From a virus: a stretch of DNA of 61,905 bases. Of the stretch, positions 29,837-39,893 are shown in pieces. The stretch lies in IMG/VR virus record IMGVR_UViG_3300009085_001018, positions 1-61,905 of that record, one strand, 5' to 3'. The notes under the pieces are model-generated. The model was not told the DNA's origin and did no database searches. It saw only the letters and a program-made list of their open reading frames with translations. The translations under genes and the position numbers were made by a program. Each line of letters starts with the position of its first letter. Position 1 is the stretch's first letter.

Positions 29837-32428
29837 ATGACAGTAGAAAAAAGCTATACAGTAACTTGTAAAAATTGTGATCAAGAGATTATTTATTTTA
29901 ATATGAATAGTTTAAAATCACAGGCCATTAATTGTCCTAAATGTAGTTGTACATTAGATACTAATGGTAATATATTAGTTAAACCTATTTTACCAAGTAA
30001 TGTACAGGAAGAAATAAAAAATTTAACAAATGAACATGAGCAGCTACATTTATCTTGCGAAGTTGATGATTTTGATAATTATTATGACTTTTTAAATTTA
30101 TATGAGCGACACCTGAATGTTATAAAGGCATTAGAACAGCGCAATGTATTTCATAAATATAAAGAAGATTTTTTAGATGATTATTATAAATTTGACAAAC
30201 AAGAATTTGATATAAAAGATGAAGTAAATATTGATGAATTGTTACAATATTTAAAAAGTTTTAAAATAAAGGATCCTTTTATATACTTGACTAAAGATAA
30301 TGAGTTTATTATTAATACTACCAAAGAAGAAACAGAAAAAACAGCCTTTTTGAAGATCGCTATTTGGAAGACATTAAAATTACTCCCTAGACGTTATTGG
30401 GGAGCGTTTAAATTTTTAAAAGAAAATAACACCTTAGATGAATGTTTAGATTCAAAGACTGTTTTTTCTTTAAATTGTTCGCGTATAGTTGAGGATAACC
30501 GCTATGTTGAGTCTGCCTATAATAATAATACAGATTTTCTAAAATCAGCAGTATGCATAAAGGGAGAATTATTGAAACAGGCTCGTTATATAAAGGATAC
30601 TGATAAGTTATTAGTTAGCACTTTTTTTCTTAATTTAGTAGATAAGTCGTTACCTTATACTGAAAGTAACTTTATTGTTTCTAATTTTGTTGAACAAGAT
30701 TATCCTTTGTATATTACTAAAAATTCTTTTGGTTTAAATTGTCAAATACATAAAGATGGGGATATTATTTCTATTTATACAGAAGAAGGAATTAAGTTAA
30801 ACGAATATCTTCCGAATATTATAAAAGTTATAAAAACTTTGTCTGTAGACAGTTTGATTGTTTTAGGGACTTTAGAGTTAGTAGGTACACAGACTGATAC
30901 TAATGGAGTGTTAGAATATTTAAAAACAGATAATAAGGATAATAATATCGTTTGTAATATAAATGATGTATTATATTTTGATACTGATTTACATAAATTA
31001 AATTTTTCAGAACGTAGAAAATTTTTAGATATATTAAATATTAAACAATCAACATTTACATTAACAAAATCTGATTATCAATTAAATAAATTACCTTATA
31101 TTTTTTGTAAAAAAAGAGATGAATTAGAAAAAGCATTACAAAGATTAAACTTAATTGATAATAATGGTGTTGTAATTAGAGTAGATATGCCTTATACTTT
31201 GTCGTATAAACAACCTGGTTTATTTATTTATAATAAAGAAATTAAAAAATGTGTATCTATATGTAAAAATGAAAATAATATTAATGAAATATCAATATTA
31301 TGTAATTTTTTGAATTGTGAAATTAAAGATATTTATATTAATGTAATGCACATACCACATGTAGAATCTGGTAATATTTTTAATTCAGTAGAAGTATTAT
31401 TAAAAAACTTTACTTTAATAGAAACTAGAAATTTTTCTAGTTATGAAATACCACCATTATATCAAGAAATAAAATTAAAAAAGAATCTTTCTAAAACATT
31501 TTTAGTAGAAGGAACTAGTTTTTATTATGATGATACAAAAAATATGCCAATAATAATACAGCGTTATCCAGTATGGGGTGGATATCAGGCTAAAATTATT
31601 ACGCATATTAATGAAAAAGAATATAATAATAAATTGTTAAGAGCCATATTACTTTACGCGCAAGAAAATAATTTTTTAAGAAACGAAAAATTTTCTGTTA
31701 CTGGTGAATTTCTGGATGAACAAACTATTACTTGGGAAGATTTAAAACTTAGTAATTCAATTAAAGATAAATTAAGAAAAGTTGAATCATTGATTTCTAA
31801 AAATGACCCTAATCTTGATTCACGAGGATTAATTTTTATTGGACCACCTGGGTGTGGGAAAACACTTACTGGTAAATTATTATCTAAAATGGCTCCAACA
31901 TTTATTTGGGTCACGGCAAAAGATTGTTCAGCTATCGGGCCTAGTAGTGCTTTTTCTATAGCTTTTTCTTTAGCGCGTAATCTTCGACCTTCTATTCTTT
32001 TTATGGAAGACATTGATTCTTACATAGAATATGGGATGATAGATCTTTTAAAAACAGAATTAGATGGTTTAAAATTAAATAATGGCATATTTACAATATT
32101 AACATCTAATTTTCCAGAAAAATTACCTGAAGCATTAATTGATAGACCTGGGAGATTCCACGATATTATATATTTTAATTTACCTAATAAAGAAATAAGA
32201 AAAGAAATGTTATTACATTTTTTAAAAGAAGATATTAGCGATGCAATATTAGAGTCTGTTTTAAAACAAACAGAAGGTTTTTCTGGGGCACATATAAAAG
32301 AAATTTGTAGATTTGCTCAAATTATACAAAAAGAGGATACGCTAGATATGCCGCAAGCGTTATTAAAATCTTTAGAGAAATTACTAGAACAACGCAAATT
32401 AATTAGGGATATTAAGGGACGATCTTAG
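29837..32428 (+). CDS. Large protein with zinc ribbon and C-terminal AAA+ ATPase
   Basis: About 863 residues from ATG 29837; GTG 29825 is possible. Residues about 8-45 hold CKNC and CPKC (zinc ribbon). The middle 600 residues are unrecognised. The C-terminus is an AAA+ module: GPPGCGKT near 668-676 (Walker A), LFMEDIDS near 715-722 (Walker B), LTSNFPEKLP (sensor 1) and DRPGRF (Arg finger), like FtsH/Bcs1-type AAA. It lies between structural genes. A role in capsid protein processing, unfolding or assembly is plausible but unproven. Confidence 0.8.
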   Translation: MTVEKSYTVTCKNCDQEIIYFNMNSLKSQAINCPKCSCTLDTNGNILVKPILPSNVQEEIKNLTNEHEQLHLSCEVDDFDNYYDFLNLYERHLNVIKALEQRNVFHKYKEDFLDDYYKFDKQEFDIKDEVNIDELLQYLKSFKIKDPFIYLTKDNEFIINTTKEETEKTAFLKIAIWKTLKLLPRRYWGAFKFLKENNTLDECLDSKTVFSLNCSRIVEDNRYVESAYNNNTDFLKSAVCIKGELLKQARYIKDTDKLLVSTFFLNLVDKSLPYTESNFIVSNFVEQDYPLYITKNSFGLNCQIHKDGDIISIYTEEGIKLNEYLPNIIKVIKTLSVDSLIVLGTLELVGTQTDTNGVLEYLKTDNKDNNIVCNINDVLYFDTDLHKLNFSERRKFLDILNIKQSTFTLTKSDYQLNKLPYIFCKKRDELEKALQRLNLIDNNGVVIRVDMPYTLSYKQPGLFIYNKEIKKCVSICKNENNINEISILCNFLNCEIKDIYINVMHIPHVESGNIFNSVEVLLKNFTLIETRNFSSYEIPPLYQEIKLKKNLSKTFLVEGTSFYYDDTKNMPIIIQRYPVWGGYQAKIITHINEKEYNNKLLRAILLYAQENNFLRNEKFSVTGEFLDEQTITWEDLKLSNSIKDKLRKVESLISKNDPNLDSRGLIFIGPPGCGKTLTGKLLSKMAPTFIWVTAKDCSAIGPSSAFSIAFSLARNLRPSILFMEDIDSYIEYGMIDLLKTELDGLKLNNGIFTILTSNFPEKLPEALIDRPGRFHDIIYFNLPNKEIRKEMLLHFLKEDISDAILESVLKQTEGFSGAHIKEICRFAQIIQKEDTLDMPQALLKSLEKLLEQRKLIRDIKGRS

Positions 32429-32442
32429 TAGGAGGTTAATAA

Positions 32443-34062
32443 ATGGCAGAAGTAGAAAAGGCTATTTGGACAGCAGCATATATAAATGATTTACCGGATG
32501 CATCTTTTGCATATATTGAATCTGGTGGTACTAAAGATAAAGATAATAAGACAGTACCTAGATCGTTACGTCATTTACCATATAAAGATAAAGATAATAA
32601 AATTGATGCTGATCATGTACGTAATGCATTAGCTAGATTACCTATAACTGATATTTCTGACGAAGCTAAGGTAACAGCACGCAGAAAGTTAGTTTCAGCT
32701 GCAAAAAAAGTTGGGGTTAATGTTGCAGAAACTACAAAAAAATCTTTAGATGTACCATTTGAATGTCCTTTTGAAATTACAAAAACATATGAGGATTCTG
32801 AAAAGTGGTATATTGAGGGTTATGCTGGTAGTACTGAATTAGATTTAACTGGTGACTTAATTACAGAAGATGCATTTAAAAACGCAGAGGATGATTTATT
32901 AAATAATTCAACAGTTTTATATAATCATGACCCAGAACAACCTATTGGTAAAATAGAAGATGTTAAAGCTACTAAAGAAGGGTTATGGGTGAAAGTCTTA
33001 ATTAGTAAAACGGTGCCTGACACTTGGCAAAAAGTAAAAGAAGGGGTAATAAATAAATTCAGTATTAGAGGTAGGGTAATTAATGCAATTAAAAAATTTA
33101 TTAAAGATATTGGTAAGGTGGTAAATGTCATTAATGAATTATATTTAATTGAAGCGTCCCTAGTTGCACTTCCAGCTAATCCTGAAGCACGTGCATTACG
33201 ATGGTATATTACAAAATCATTACAACAGTTTGAACTAGGAGGAGGTGAAATTCCAAAAGAACACGTTGAACAAAGCGTGTCTGGAAAAGAAACTATGAAA
33301 ACTATAACAGACTTAATTGAACAGATATCTAAACGGTTAGTCGCGGATGAAGATAAAACTCTTCTTGAAACACTAAAGGTTGAGATTGAAAAAGCATGTA
33401 AACCTGTTAATGGTAAGGAAGGTAAGGAAAACATGCCTATGAAATTAAAGAAAAAATCAGGTGAAGAGTTAACACAAGAAAGTGTTGATCTTTTAGAAAA
33501 ATCGATTGCAGATCTACAAGCAGCTTTAGATGTTGAAAAGCAAAAAAAGGTGCTTAAAGGTTTGAATGAGATGACTGATGTTGAGATGAAGGAAATTGTT
33601 GATTTGTCTGAAGAAATTAGAAAAACACAAGCAGATAAATTCCCTTATCCTGATTCTATTACAAAAAGTAATGTTGGACCTAAAAAATCTACTGGTGAGT
33701 TATATACGCAAGAAGAAATTGAAATTATGGTGAAAAGCCTTGCTGATAACCAAGCTAAAATTAGTGACTTAGAAAAACAAATTGCTAATTTAAATGCTGA
33801 TAAAGAAGTAGAAAAACGTTGGGATAACATGAAAAATGAATACGATGCAAATGATGCTATTGCAATTAAATCTATCTTAAAGAAATCTATTTCTGGTATT
33901 GCATTAACACCAGAAGAGACAGAAGCTTTAGTTGTGAAAAAATTGAATAATGATGAATTAAGAATTGGTGGTGAACACGTTAGTGTTATTAAAAAGGGTC
34001 TTACCGAAGAACGTAGAAAAGAATTATTAAGAAAAGGTGGCATTAAAACAAGAATCGTATAA
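32443..34062 (+). CDS. Prohead protease fused to scaffold-like region
   Basis: 539 residues in three parts. Residues 1-100: an N-terminal domain with AIWTAAYINDLPDASFAY and ALARLP, found elsewhere before proteases. Residues about 105-265: a HK97-type prohead protease (WYIEGYAGSTE, VLYNHDPEQPIG with the catalytic His, FSIRG with Ser, LVALPANPEA). Residues about 280-539: a long helical coiled-coil region like a scaffold. The protein would build the prohead, then cut itself and capsid subunits. Behind GGAGGT. Confidence 0.85.
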   Translation: MAEVEKAIWTAAYINDLPDASFAYIESGGTKDKDNKTVPRSLRHLPYKDKDNKIDADHVRNALARLPITDISDEAKVTARRKLVSAAKKVGVNVAETTKKSLDVPFECPFEITKTYEDSEKWYIEGYAGSTELDLTGDLITEDAFKNAEDDLLNNSTVLYNHDPEQPIGKIEDVKATKEGLWVKVLISKTVPDTWQKVKEGVINKFSIRGRVINAIKKFIKDIGKVVNVINELYLIEASLVALPANPEARALRWYITKSLQQFELGGGEIPKEHVEQSVSGKETMKTITDLIEQISKRLVADEDKTLLETLKVEIEKACKPVNGKEGKENMPMKLKKKSGEELTQESVDLLEKSIADLQAALDVEKQKKVLKGLNEMTDVEMKEIVDLSEEIRKTQADKFPYPDSITKSNVGPKKSTGELYTQEEIEIMVKSLADNQAKISDLEKQIANLNADKEVEKRWDNMKNEYDANDAIAIKSILKKSISGIALTPEETEALVVKKLNNDELRIGGEHVSVIKKGLTEERRKELLRKGGIKTRIV

Positions 34063-34065
34063 GGA

Positions 34066-34073
34066 GGAGGTGA
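34066..34073 (+). promoter_or_regulatory. Near-perfect Shine-Dalgarno before decoration gene
   Basis: GGAGGTGA lies seven bases before the ATG at 34080, an exact match to the anti-SD of bacterial 16S rRNA. It implies very strong translation. Confidence 0.85.
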
Positions 34074-34079
34074 CATTAA

Positions 34080-34469
34080 ATGGATGTATCTTTATTACAA
34101 ACACATATAGGTGTTGATTTAGCCGCTGGAGTATCTGTTGGTCCTGGTACGTTATTGAATTTGTATTCCGGGGCAGGTGTCTCAAGTGGTAAATTGACTG
34201 GACGTTTAGCAGATCATGGTGATAGTCGTTGGGCACATGGTTTTGCGTTAACATCTGGTGCTGGAACAAAAGTAGCTGGAACGGCACAAAAAGTGCGTAT
34301 TGATAGAGTAGGTAAGGTAACTAATGTAAGTTATTTAACAATGAGTCCTGGTCAAACAGTATATCTTGGCGAAGACGGCAAATATGCAATTACTGGTACA
34401 CAGAAAGTTGGATTTGCTGTAGGTGCTTATGAAGTATTTGTTGATCTAGACATGCAATTAGGTGCATAA
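34080..34469 (+). CDS. Capsid decoration protein
   Basis: 129 residues, Gly/Val/Ala-rich beta protein (TLLNLYSGAGVSSGKL, HGFALTSGAG, MSPGQTVYLGEDG). Position directly before the major capsid gene, small size and very strong Shine-Dalgarno fit a head decoration or stabilising protein (gpD-like role), expected in high copy on the capsid surface. Confidence 0.75.
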   Translation: MDVSLLQTHIGVDLAAGVSVGPGTLLNLYSGAGVSSGKLTGRLADHGDSRWAHGFALTSGAGTKVAGTAQKVRIDRVGKVTNVSYLTMSPGQTVYLGEDGKYAITGTQKVGFAVGAYEVFVDLDMQLGA

Positions 34470-34481
34470 AATATATATAAA

Positions 34482-34489
34482 GGAGGTGA
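34482..34489 (+). promoter_or_regulatory. Near-perfect Shine-Dalgarno before capsid gene
   Basis: AAAGGAGGTGAC contains GGAGGTGA nine bases before the ATG at 34499, as for the decoration gene. It matches the high demand for capsid subunits. Confidence 0.85.
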
Positions 34490-34498
34490 CAAAGTAAA

Positions 34499-35518
34499 AT
34501 GGGTGATATTACACGTGGTTTTACAACAACTGATGGTATAGACTTAAATGAAGTCCTATATAATACTGTTCTTCCAATTGTAGATTTATACAATCTTGAA
34601 GAAGTATTAGATTTAAGGGCACTTCTTTGCTCAGATTGGGATGAAAGTTACATCAAATTTGACGCTTCGGGACAATGGAAATTTCAGAAGTTAGCTGAAT
34701 CTGAAAAACCTTCTTCGAAGAAGAAAGTTTGGGGTAAGATGCAAAAAGACTGTGCAAAGTATGGTCTTGATATCGGTTATACATATGATTGGTTGATGAG
34801 CGATTCTTCAAGTGCTGCTGAAATTGAAGGTTTAGCTCGTAAAGCAATCGAAAGAGATCGTGCGTTACAAACTGCTGTGATTTTAGACGAATTATTAACA
34901 ACTGGTGGGTTTTTCGATGGTTCTTTCTCTGCAAATGAGAAAATGTCAGCACCACCAACTTATGGTGCTAATGAATTCGCTGGAAGTCATACGCATTATG
35001 TTTCTGCTGGATCTGCAACAATTACGTTAGCAACACTAACAGCTATGAAATTGCATTTAAAAGAGCACGGGTTTAAGGGGCAACTTTGGGGTTTCATGAA
35101 TGCTGATATGACTAAAAATATCGAAGATATTGCTGGTTTCTATGGCGCTGCTGCAGGTACCACAACTCTTCCTGGTAAAATAGTCGATAATGTTAATGTT
35201 GAAGGTTTCGCTGGAAGATTATTAGGTATCGATTGGAAAGAAACAGAATGGATGCCAACCGATTATTTAATAATTTTAGGAACACAAGCAACTGGAGCTG
35301 ATAAACCTGTACGTTATATTCAGAAAAAAAATCCTTCTGCTAAGGGTTTAATTTTAACTCCTGGAAGTTATGATCCTAAATATCCTATGATTGATGCAGA
35401 CTATATCCATTGGTTAGAAGCGTTAGTAGTATTAAGAGGAGCGGGTGTTGTATATCAGTTAACTACTGGTGATTACACTAATCCTACAGTTACAACTAAT
35501 GTAATACAAGCTGACTAA
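34499..35518 (+). CDS. Major capsid protein
   Basis: 339 residues. N-terminal region with ITRGFTTTDGIDLNEV, a long helical spine (about 95-130, AAEIEGLARKAIERDRALQ), then A- and P-domain-like alpha/beta segments ending IHWLEALVVLRGAGVVYQL. This is the HK97-fold plan in an unremarkable length. It lies after protease and decoration genes and has the strongest translation signal and a downstream terminator, all as expected for the main shell protein. Confidence 0.8.
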   Translation: MGDITRGFTTTDGIDLNEVLYNTVLPIVDLYNLEEVLDLRALLCSDWDESYIKFDASGQWKFQKLAESEKPSSKKKVWGKMQKDCAKYGLDIGYTYDWLMSDSSSAAEIEGLARKAIERDRALQTAVILDELLTTGGFFDGSFSANEKMSAPPTYGANEFAGSHTHYVSAGSATITLATLTAMKLHLKEHGFKGQLWGFMNADMTKNIEDIAGFYGAAAGTTTLPGKIVDNVNVEGFAGRLLGIDWKETEWMPTDYLIILGTQATGADKPVRYIQKKNPSAKGLILTPGSYDPKYPMIDADYIHWLEALVVLRGAGVVYQLTTGDYTNPTVTTNVIQAD

Positions 35519-35571
35519 AAGGTAGTATTCTAAATATGAAAATGATAAGCTTATTTTATATAGAACAAATT

Positions 35572-35610
35572 GATAGGGCAATGCATAGTATGTATTGCCC
35601 TATCTTTATT
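35572..35610 (+). terminator. Intrinsic terminator after the capsid gene
   Basis: GATAGGGCAAT (35572-35582) pairs with ATTGCCCTATC (35594-35604) as an 11-bp stem with an 11-base loop, followed by TTTATT. It closes the capsid transcript. Confidence 0.85.
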
Positions 35611-35626
35611 AATATGGAGGATTAAA

Positions 35627-36004
35627 ATGTCAAAAAAATATAAAATTATACAGAGTTTTGATTATCGTGGTAAAGATGGAAAATCAAAAACAGGGGTAAG
35701 ACTTGGCCCTGGTGAGGGATGTCCAGAATTAGACCCAAATGAAAGAACTCGTTTATTAATGGAAGAACGTATTTCTGAGGTTTCTGCTGATGGTGAATTA
35801 GTTCGTTATAAGAAGTTAATGGATTTAACTGATGACCAGATTGATAATTTATTACGTCGTTCAAAAGCTATGGTTATGAACGAAATAAAAAATGGCAGTT
35901 ATTCCAAAGAAACGCTTTCACGAATTTTTTCTAAGGTTGATAAATTAAAATTAGGTGAACCTATTCTTGAATTAATAGAATTAAAAATGGGTGGAGAGTT
36001 ATAG
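35627..36004 (+). CDS. Small head-associated hypothetical protein
   Basis: About 125 residues from ATG 35627 behind ATATGGAGG; an earlier frame from 35570 starts in the terminator. RLGPGEGCPELDPNERTRLLMEERI suggests a small beta domain followed by helices (LTDDQIDNLLRRS). Proteins of this type often follow capsid genes, but this one is not recognised. It is the last gene before the glycan island. Confidence 0.6.
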   Translation: MSKKYKIIQSFDYRGKDGKSKTGVRLGPGEGCPELDPNERTRLLMEERISEVSADGELVRYKKLMDLTDDQIDNLLRRSKAMVMNEIKNGSYSKETLSRIFSKVDKLKLGEPILELIELKMGGEL

Positions 36005-36044
36005 ATAGTTATTTTTTGATTGATTAATAGAAAGGATATGGGAT

Positions 36045-38339
36045 ATGAAAATACTGCTACACACTGACTCGCCATTGTTATATTCAGGATTAGCTCGTTG
36101 TGGTAAGGAAATAGCAAAACGTTTAGTTGAATATACTACATTTGATGCCAAAACGAATAATAATATAAAAATATATGATGTAGTATATGCTGCATGGCAT
36201 TATCGTAATACTAAACACGATTTACCTTATTTTTTATACCCTTTAGAAAAATCTTCTAGTAAAGAAGCGGAACAATTCTCTCATATTTTAGCTGATGCAC
36301 AGCCTGATATAATTCTTTCTATAGGAGATCTTTGGAATTTTGAACATATACAACATGTTATAAATGTACATAAGGAATCTTTTCCAAATACTAAATGGGT
36401 TTTATGGCTTACTGTTGATGGGGAGCATTTACACCCTAGTTGGCATTCTATATTAAATTCAGCAGATGATATTAATGTATTTTCATACTTTGCAAAACAG
36501 GAAATATATAAGTATGCCGATATTCAAACAAATGTTATTTATCCAGGAGTTGATAAAACTATTTTTTTCCCTTCAGCTCCAATTATAAAAGAGAATACAC
36601 TTCCATTTAATTTAAAAGATACATTTTTAGTACTAAATATTAATCAAAATACTGATAGAAAAAATATACCTTTAACGATAGAGGCTTTTAAAGATTTTGC
36701 TATTGATAAAGATGATGTATTTTTATTACTTGTAACTGATCCAGCAGATCCTTTTGGTTTTGATTTATGGGATTTTGTAAAATATTTTGATTTAAGAAAA
36801 AAAGTTGCTATTACTAAAGAAGCGGGCCCTTTAAAAGGAATGTCAGATCAACAACTGAATTTAATATATAATTTGGCTTCTGCAAGTGTTAATACAAGCA
36901 TAGGTGAAGGTTTATCATTGCCTACCTTAGAAGCTATGGCTGTTGGAACACCTGTTTTAACTACTGATTATGCCGCTACAACAGAATTAATTAATCAAGG
37001 TGGCGGGTTTTTATTAAAAACATCAGGATATCTATATGGATTTAATGGTATTAAAAGAGCGATAGCATCGCAGAGTGATTTAGTAGAGAAATTAAATGTT
37101 TTATACAATGATTTCAAGAATCAGCATACTTTACGGAAAGAAATTAGTACAAAATCGCAAAAATTCACAGATCAATTAACTTGGGATGAGACAAGTTCTG
37201 CTTTAATGCAAAGGATAAATAAAGTAATGACAAAAAAGAACTTTAATTTTATTAAAGAACATGTTAAAATTAAAGAAATTAATCCTTTAATTGTCATACC
37301 TAGTTGGGGAACTCATTGTGGTATTGCAGAATATACAAAATATCTATTTGATGCAATACGTAAATTAGGGCAACATGTTGTAGTATACTCATCATATGAG
37401 TATCAAGAATTACCTAAAATAATAAAAGAAGGTAATTATAATGTAATTCATATACAACATGAATTTTCATTTTTTAAAGATAAAGAACAATTAAGAATTT
37501 TATTAGATCAACTACATACTTTAAATGTTAAAGTTGTTATTACTTTACATAGTTTAGTCCCAGGATTATCTTCATATAATGAGTTATTATTATCACGCGC
37601 TGATAATTTAATTGTACATTGTCAACAATTTAAAGATAAATTAGTAGAACGTTCTTCTGAAACAAAAGGGTTTTTACCTAATATTTGCGATATAGATGTT
37701 ATTGCTATGGGAGTAAGTGATTTAGCAATTTTAAAACAGGAGAATGTAGATCTAACTAAAAAGAATCTTAATATAAGCCATAATACACCAATTATTGGAT
37801 CATTTGGTTTTTTAAGAGATCAAAAAGGTTTTCATGATTATTTATTAGCGGTTAAATTATTAAAAGAGCAGTATAATGATGTTTTAGCGTTATTAATTTG
37901 CCCTAAACATGAATTTGGTAGCCAAGCATATGATGCATCATTCTTCAATTTTATTGAAAGACATGATCTACAAAATAATGTTTTATTAATTAGAGAATAT
38001 TTACCAGAGGATAAATTGCTTGCTGTTTTACAATGTGCTGATTTATTTGTTTTAAATTATCATGATGCTCCGACTGGTGGTGGTATTTCTGCAGCTGTGA
38101 AAACATTATTTAGAACACAACGCCCGATTATTGTTAATGATTCATTAGCATTTTTAGATTTAAATAATGAAGTTTTAAAGTTTAATTCTATAAATCCAGA
38201 AGTAATAGCAAAAACAATTCTTAAGGTATTTGGTGATGTTTCTCTACAACATACATTAGTTACTGCAGCAAATCGATATATAGAATTAAATAATTGGGGT
38301 AAAATAGCTCAAAAACATTTAGATTTGTATGCAAAATAA
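36045..38339 (+). CDS. Double GT-B glycosyltransferase (GT4-like, two domains)
   Basis: 764 residues with two GT-B units. The first (about 1-400) has SGLARCGKEIA, NINQNTDRKNIP and SIGEGLSLPTLEAMAVGTPVL, the GT4-type donor-site loop with EGLSLPTLEA. The second (about 410-764) has PSWGTHCGIAEYTKYLF, SFGFLRDQKGFHDYL and a degenerate APTGGGISAAVKT loop in the corresponding place. It should add sugars from nucleotide donors to a glycan. First gene of the island, behind GAAAGGAT. A bifunctional enzyme making two linkages is plausible. Confidence 0.85.
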   Translation: MKILLHTDSPLLYSGLARCGKEIAKRLVEYTTFDAKTNNNIKIYDVVYAAWHYRNTKHDLPYFLYPLEKSSSKEAEQFSHILADAQPDIILSIGDLWNFEHIQHVINVHKESFPNTKWVLWLTVDGEHLHPSWHSILNSADDINVFSYFAKQEIYKYADIQTNVIYPGVDKTIFFPSAPIIKENTLPFNLKDTFLVLNINQNTDRKNIPLTIEAFKDFAIDKDDVFLLLVTDPADPFGFDLWDFVKYFDLRKKVAITKEAGPLKGMSDQQLNLIYNLASASVNTSIGEGLSLPTLEAMAVGTPVLTTDYAATTELINQGGGFLLKTSGYLYGFNGIKRAIASQSDLVEKLNVLYNDFKNQHTLRKEISTKSQKFTDQLTWDETSSALMQRINKVMTKKNFNFIKEHVKIKEINPLIVIPSWGTHCGIAEYTKYLFDAIRKLGQHVVVYSSYEYQELPKIIKEGNYNVIHIQHEFSFFKDKEQLRILLDQLHTLNVKVVITLHSLVPGLSSYNELLLSRADNLIVHCQQFKDKLVERSSETKGFLPNICDIDVIAMGVSDLAILKQENVDLTKKNLNISHNTPIIGSFGFLRDQKGFHDYLLAVKLLKEQYNDVLALLICPKHEFGSQAYDASFFNFIERHDLQNNVLLIREYLPEDKLLAVLQCADLFVLNYHDAPTGGGISAAVKTLFRTQRPIIVNDSLAFLDLNNEVLKFNSINPEVIAKTILKVFGDVSLQHTLVTAANRYIELNNWGKIAQKHLDLYAK

Positions 38340-38348
38340 AGGATGAAA

Positions 38349-39275
38349 ATGGAGAATAATATTAAGATTGGAATTGGTGCACCTACATATAATTCTACAG
38401 TAAGATTAGAAAGACTATTAACCTCATTATATTTTCATCAAGACTTTAATTATTCATATCGAACAGTTATTTTAGATGATGGCACACCTAATCAAGAAAT
38501 GCGTTTGGGTGTAGAAGAATTAGCAAAACGCTTTAAAGTTGATTTTATTCAACATACAAATAATTGTGGTATTCCTAAATCATGGAATGATTTAACGAGA
38601 CATTTCGATACTGATATATCTATTTTATTTAATGATGATATATGTATTTGTAATGATAATTGGTTGAAATGTATAGTTTATGCATTACAAAATAATGAAA
38701 AAGTTGCCGCAGTTGGGTATCCATTAATACAAATAGATCCTTTATCTGGTCTACCAAATAAAAATTATAGTTTACCTAATTATGATACTTTACCTGGCCG
38801 CGTAGGAGCGGTTGTTGGATGTTGTTTTGCTTTTAAACGTAAAATTTTTGATGAAATTGGTGGGTTTGATGAAAATATTAAGAGTTTTTACGAGGAAACT
38901 GATTATGGATTTCAGATTGCTAAATTAGGATATTATTCAGTGATGCTTCCTTATCCACCAATTGAGCATTGGGGTTCACAAACATTTGCTAATAATTTTG
39001 AATTAAATATTATGTCCCCGGATGATAAAATTTGTTCAATGGAAGAATATCGTGAAATTATGAGCAAGAAATATGATATGTCTAGAATAGAACCAATACC
39101 AGGTAAAGTATATCGTATGGATTATTCACGAGTTTATTTTGCAAAAAAGTGGGGATGTAAAGATTATTACGATATTCCACAAGTTGAGGTGCATCATAGA
39201 TTAGTTGATATATTACCTAAGCTTCAGATGAAATATCTAGATAAAAATTTAAAAGAATGTATTTGTGAGATATAA
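38349..39275 (+). CDS. GT-A glycosyltransferase (GT2-like)
   Basis: About 308 residues; the ATG at 38349 has AAAGGA at good spacing, while ATG 38343 is too close. IGAPTYNSTVRLERLL starts the nucleotide-binding fold; ILDDGT and ILFNDDICIC (DxD-like) bind donor and metal. FAFKRKIFDEIGGFDENIKSFYEETDY is the acceptor-site segment typical of GT2. Transfers a sugar, probably to a growing glycan. Confidence 0.85.
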   Translation: MENNIKIGIGAPTYNSTVRLERLLTSLYFHQDFNYSYRTVILDDGTPNQEMRLGVEELAKRFKVDFIQHTNNCGIPKSWNDLTRHFDTDISILFNDDICICNDNWLKCIVYALQNNEKVAAVGYPLIQIDPLSGLPNKNYSLPNYDTLPGRVGAVVGCCFAFKRKIFDEIGGFDENIKSFYEETDYGFQIAKLGYYSVMLPYPPIEHWGSQTFANNFELNIMSPDDKICSMEEYREIMSKKYDMSRIEPIPGKVYRMDYSRVYFAKKWGCKDYYDIPQVEVHHRLVDILPKLQMKYLDKNLKECICEI

Positions 39276-39278
39276 AAT

Positions 39279-39893
39279 ATGAATCTTGATATACATGTCA
39301 GAGATGATCTATTAGAATTTTTTCCAAATTTTGAATATTTTAATTGCAAGCAACCGCACAGACTTGATTTTTCTTTGATAGACAATCTTGTTGGTATGCA
39401 GCAAGAAGCGTTTATTTTATATTGGATTTTAAAACAATTACGTGAACATTATGGTGTTGGGTTAGATATTGGGTGTGGACAGGACCCTCATTTAGCTTGT
39501 ATTGGTGTAAATGATTATTGTGGTGAACAACACCCTATATATGGTGGTAGATATTCACCACAAATAACAGGTTTAGCTGAACAAAGTTATAAATTATTTA
39601 ACAAAAACACATTTTCTTTTATTGTAATGAGCCATATTTTGGAACATGTTTGTAATCCAATTATAGTTTTTAGACAATGGTGTAAGTTATTGTGTAAGGA
39701 TGGTATTATGATATTATTAATGCCCGATGCTAGATATGAAAAAGGTAAATGGGACCCTACACATAAGAATTTTTATACACCAGAAGATTTTGAACAAAAT
39801 ATAATTAAATTAAATACCGATCTTATAAAAACAGAAGTTTTTAATGATTTGCATAACTTTTTTTCTTTAAATTATGTAGGGAGACGAATATGA
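39279..39893 (+). CDS. SAM-dependent methyltransferase
   Basis: 204 residues. GVGLDIGCGQDPHL near residues 62-75 is motif I. FIVMSHILEHVCNP near 111-124 is the SxxxEH motif of small-molecule class I enzymes (Methyltransf_11 type), followed by LCKDGIMILLMPD. Likely methylates a sugar. Overlaps the next gene in ATGA. Confidence 0.8.
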   Translation: MNLDIHVRDDLLEFFPNFEYFNCKQPHRLDFSLIDNLVGMQQEAFILYWILKQLREHYGVGLDIGCGQDPHLACIGVNDYCGEQHPIYGGRYSPQITGLAEQSYKLFNKNTFSFIVMSHILEHVCNPIIVFRQWCKLLCKDGIMILLMPDARYEKGKWDPTHKNFYTPEDFEQNIIKLNTDLIKTEVFNDLHNFFSLNYVGRRI

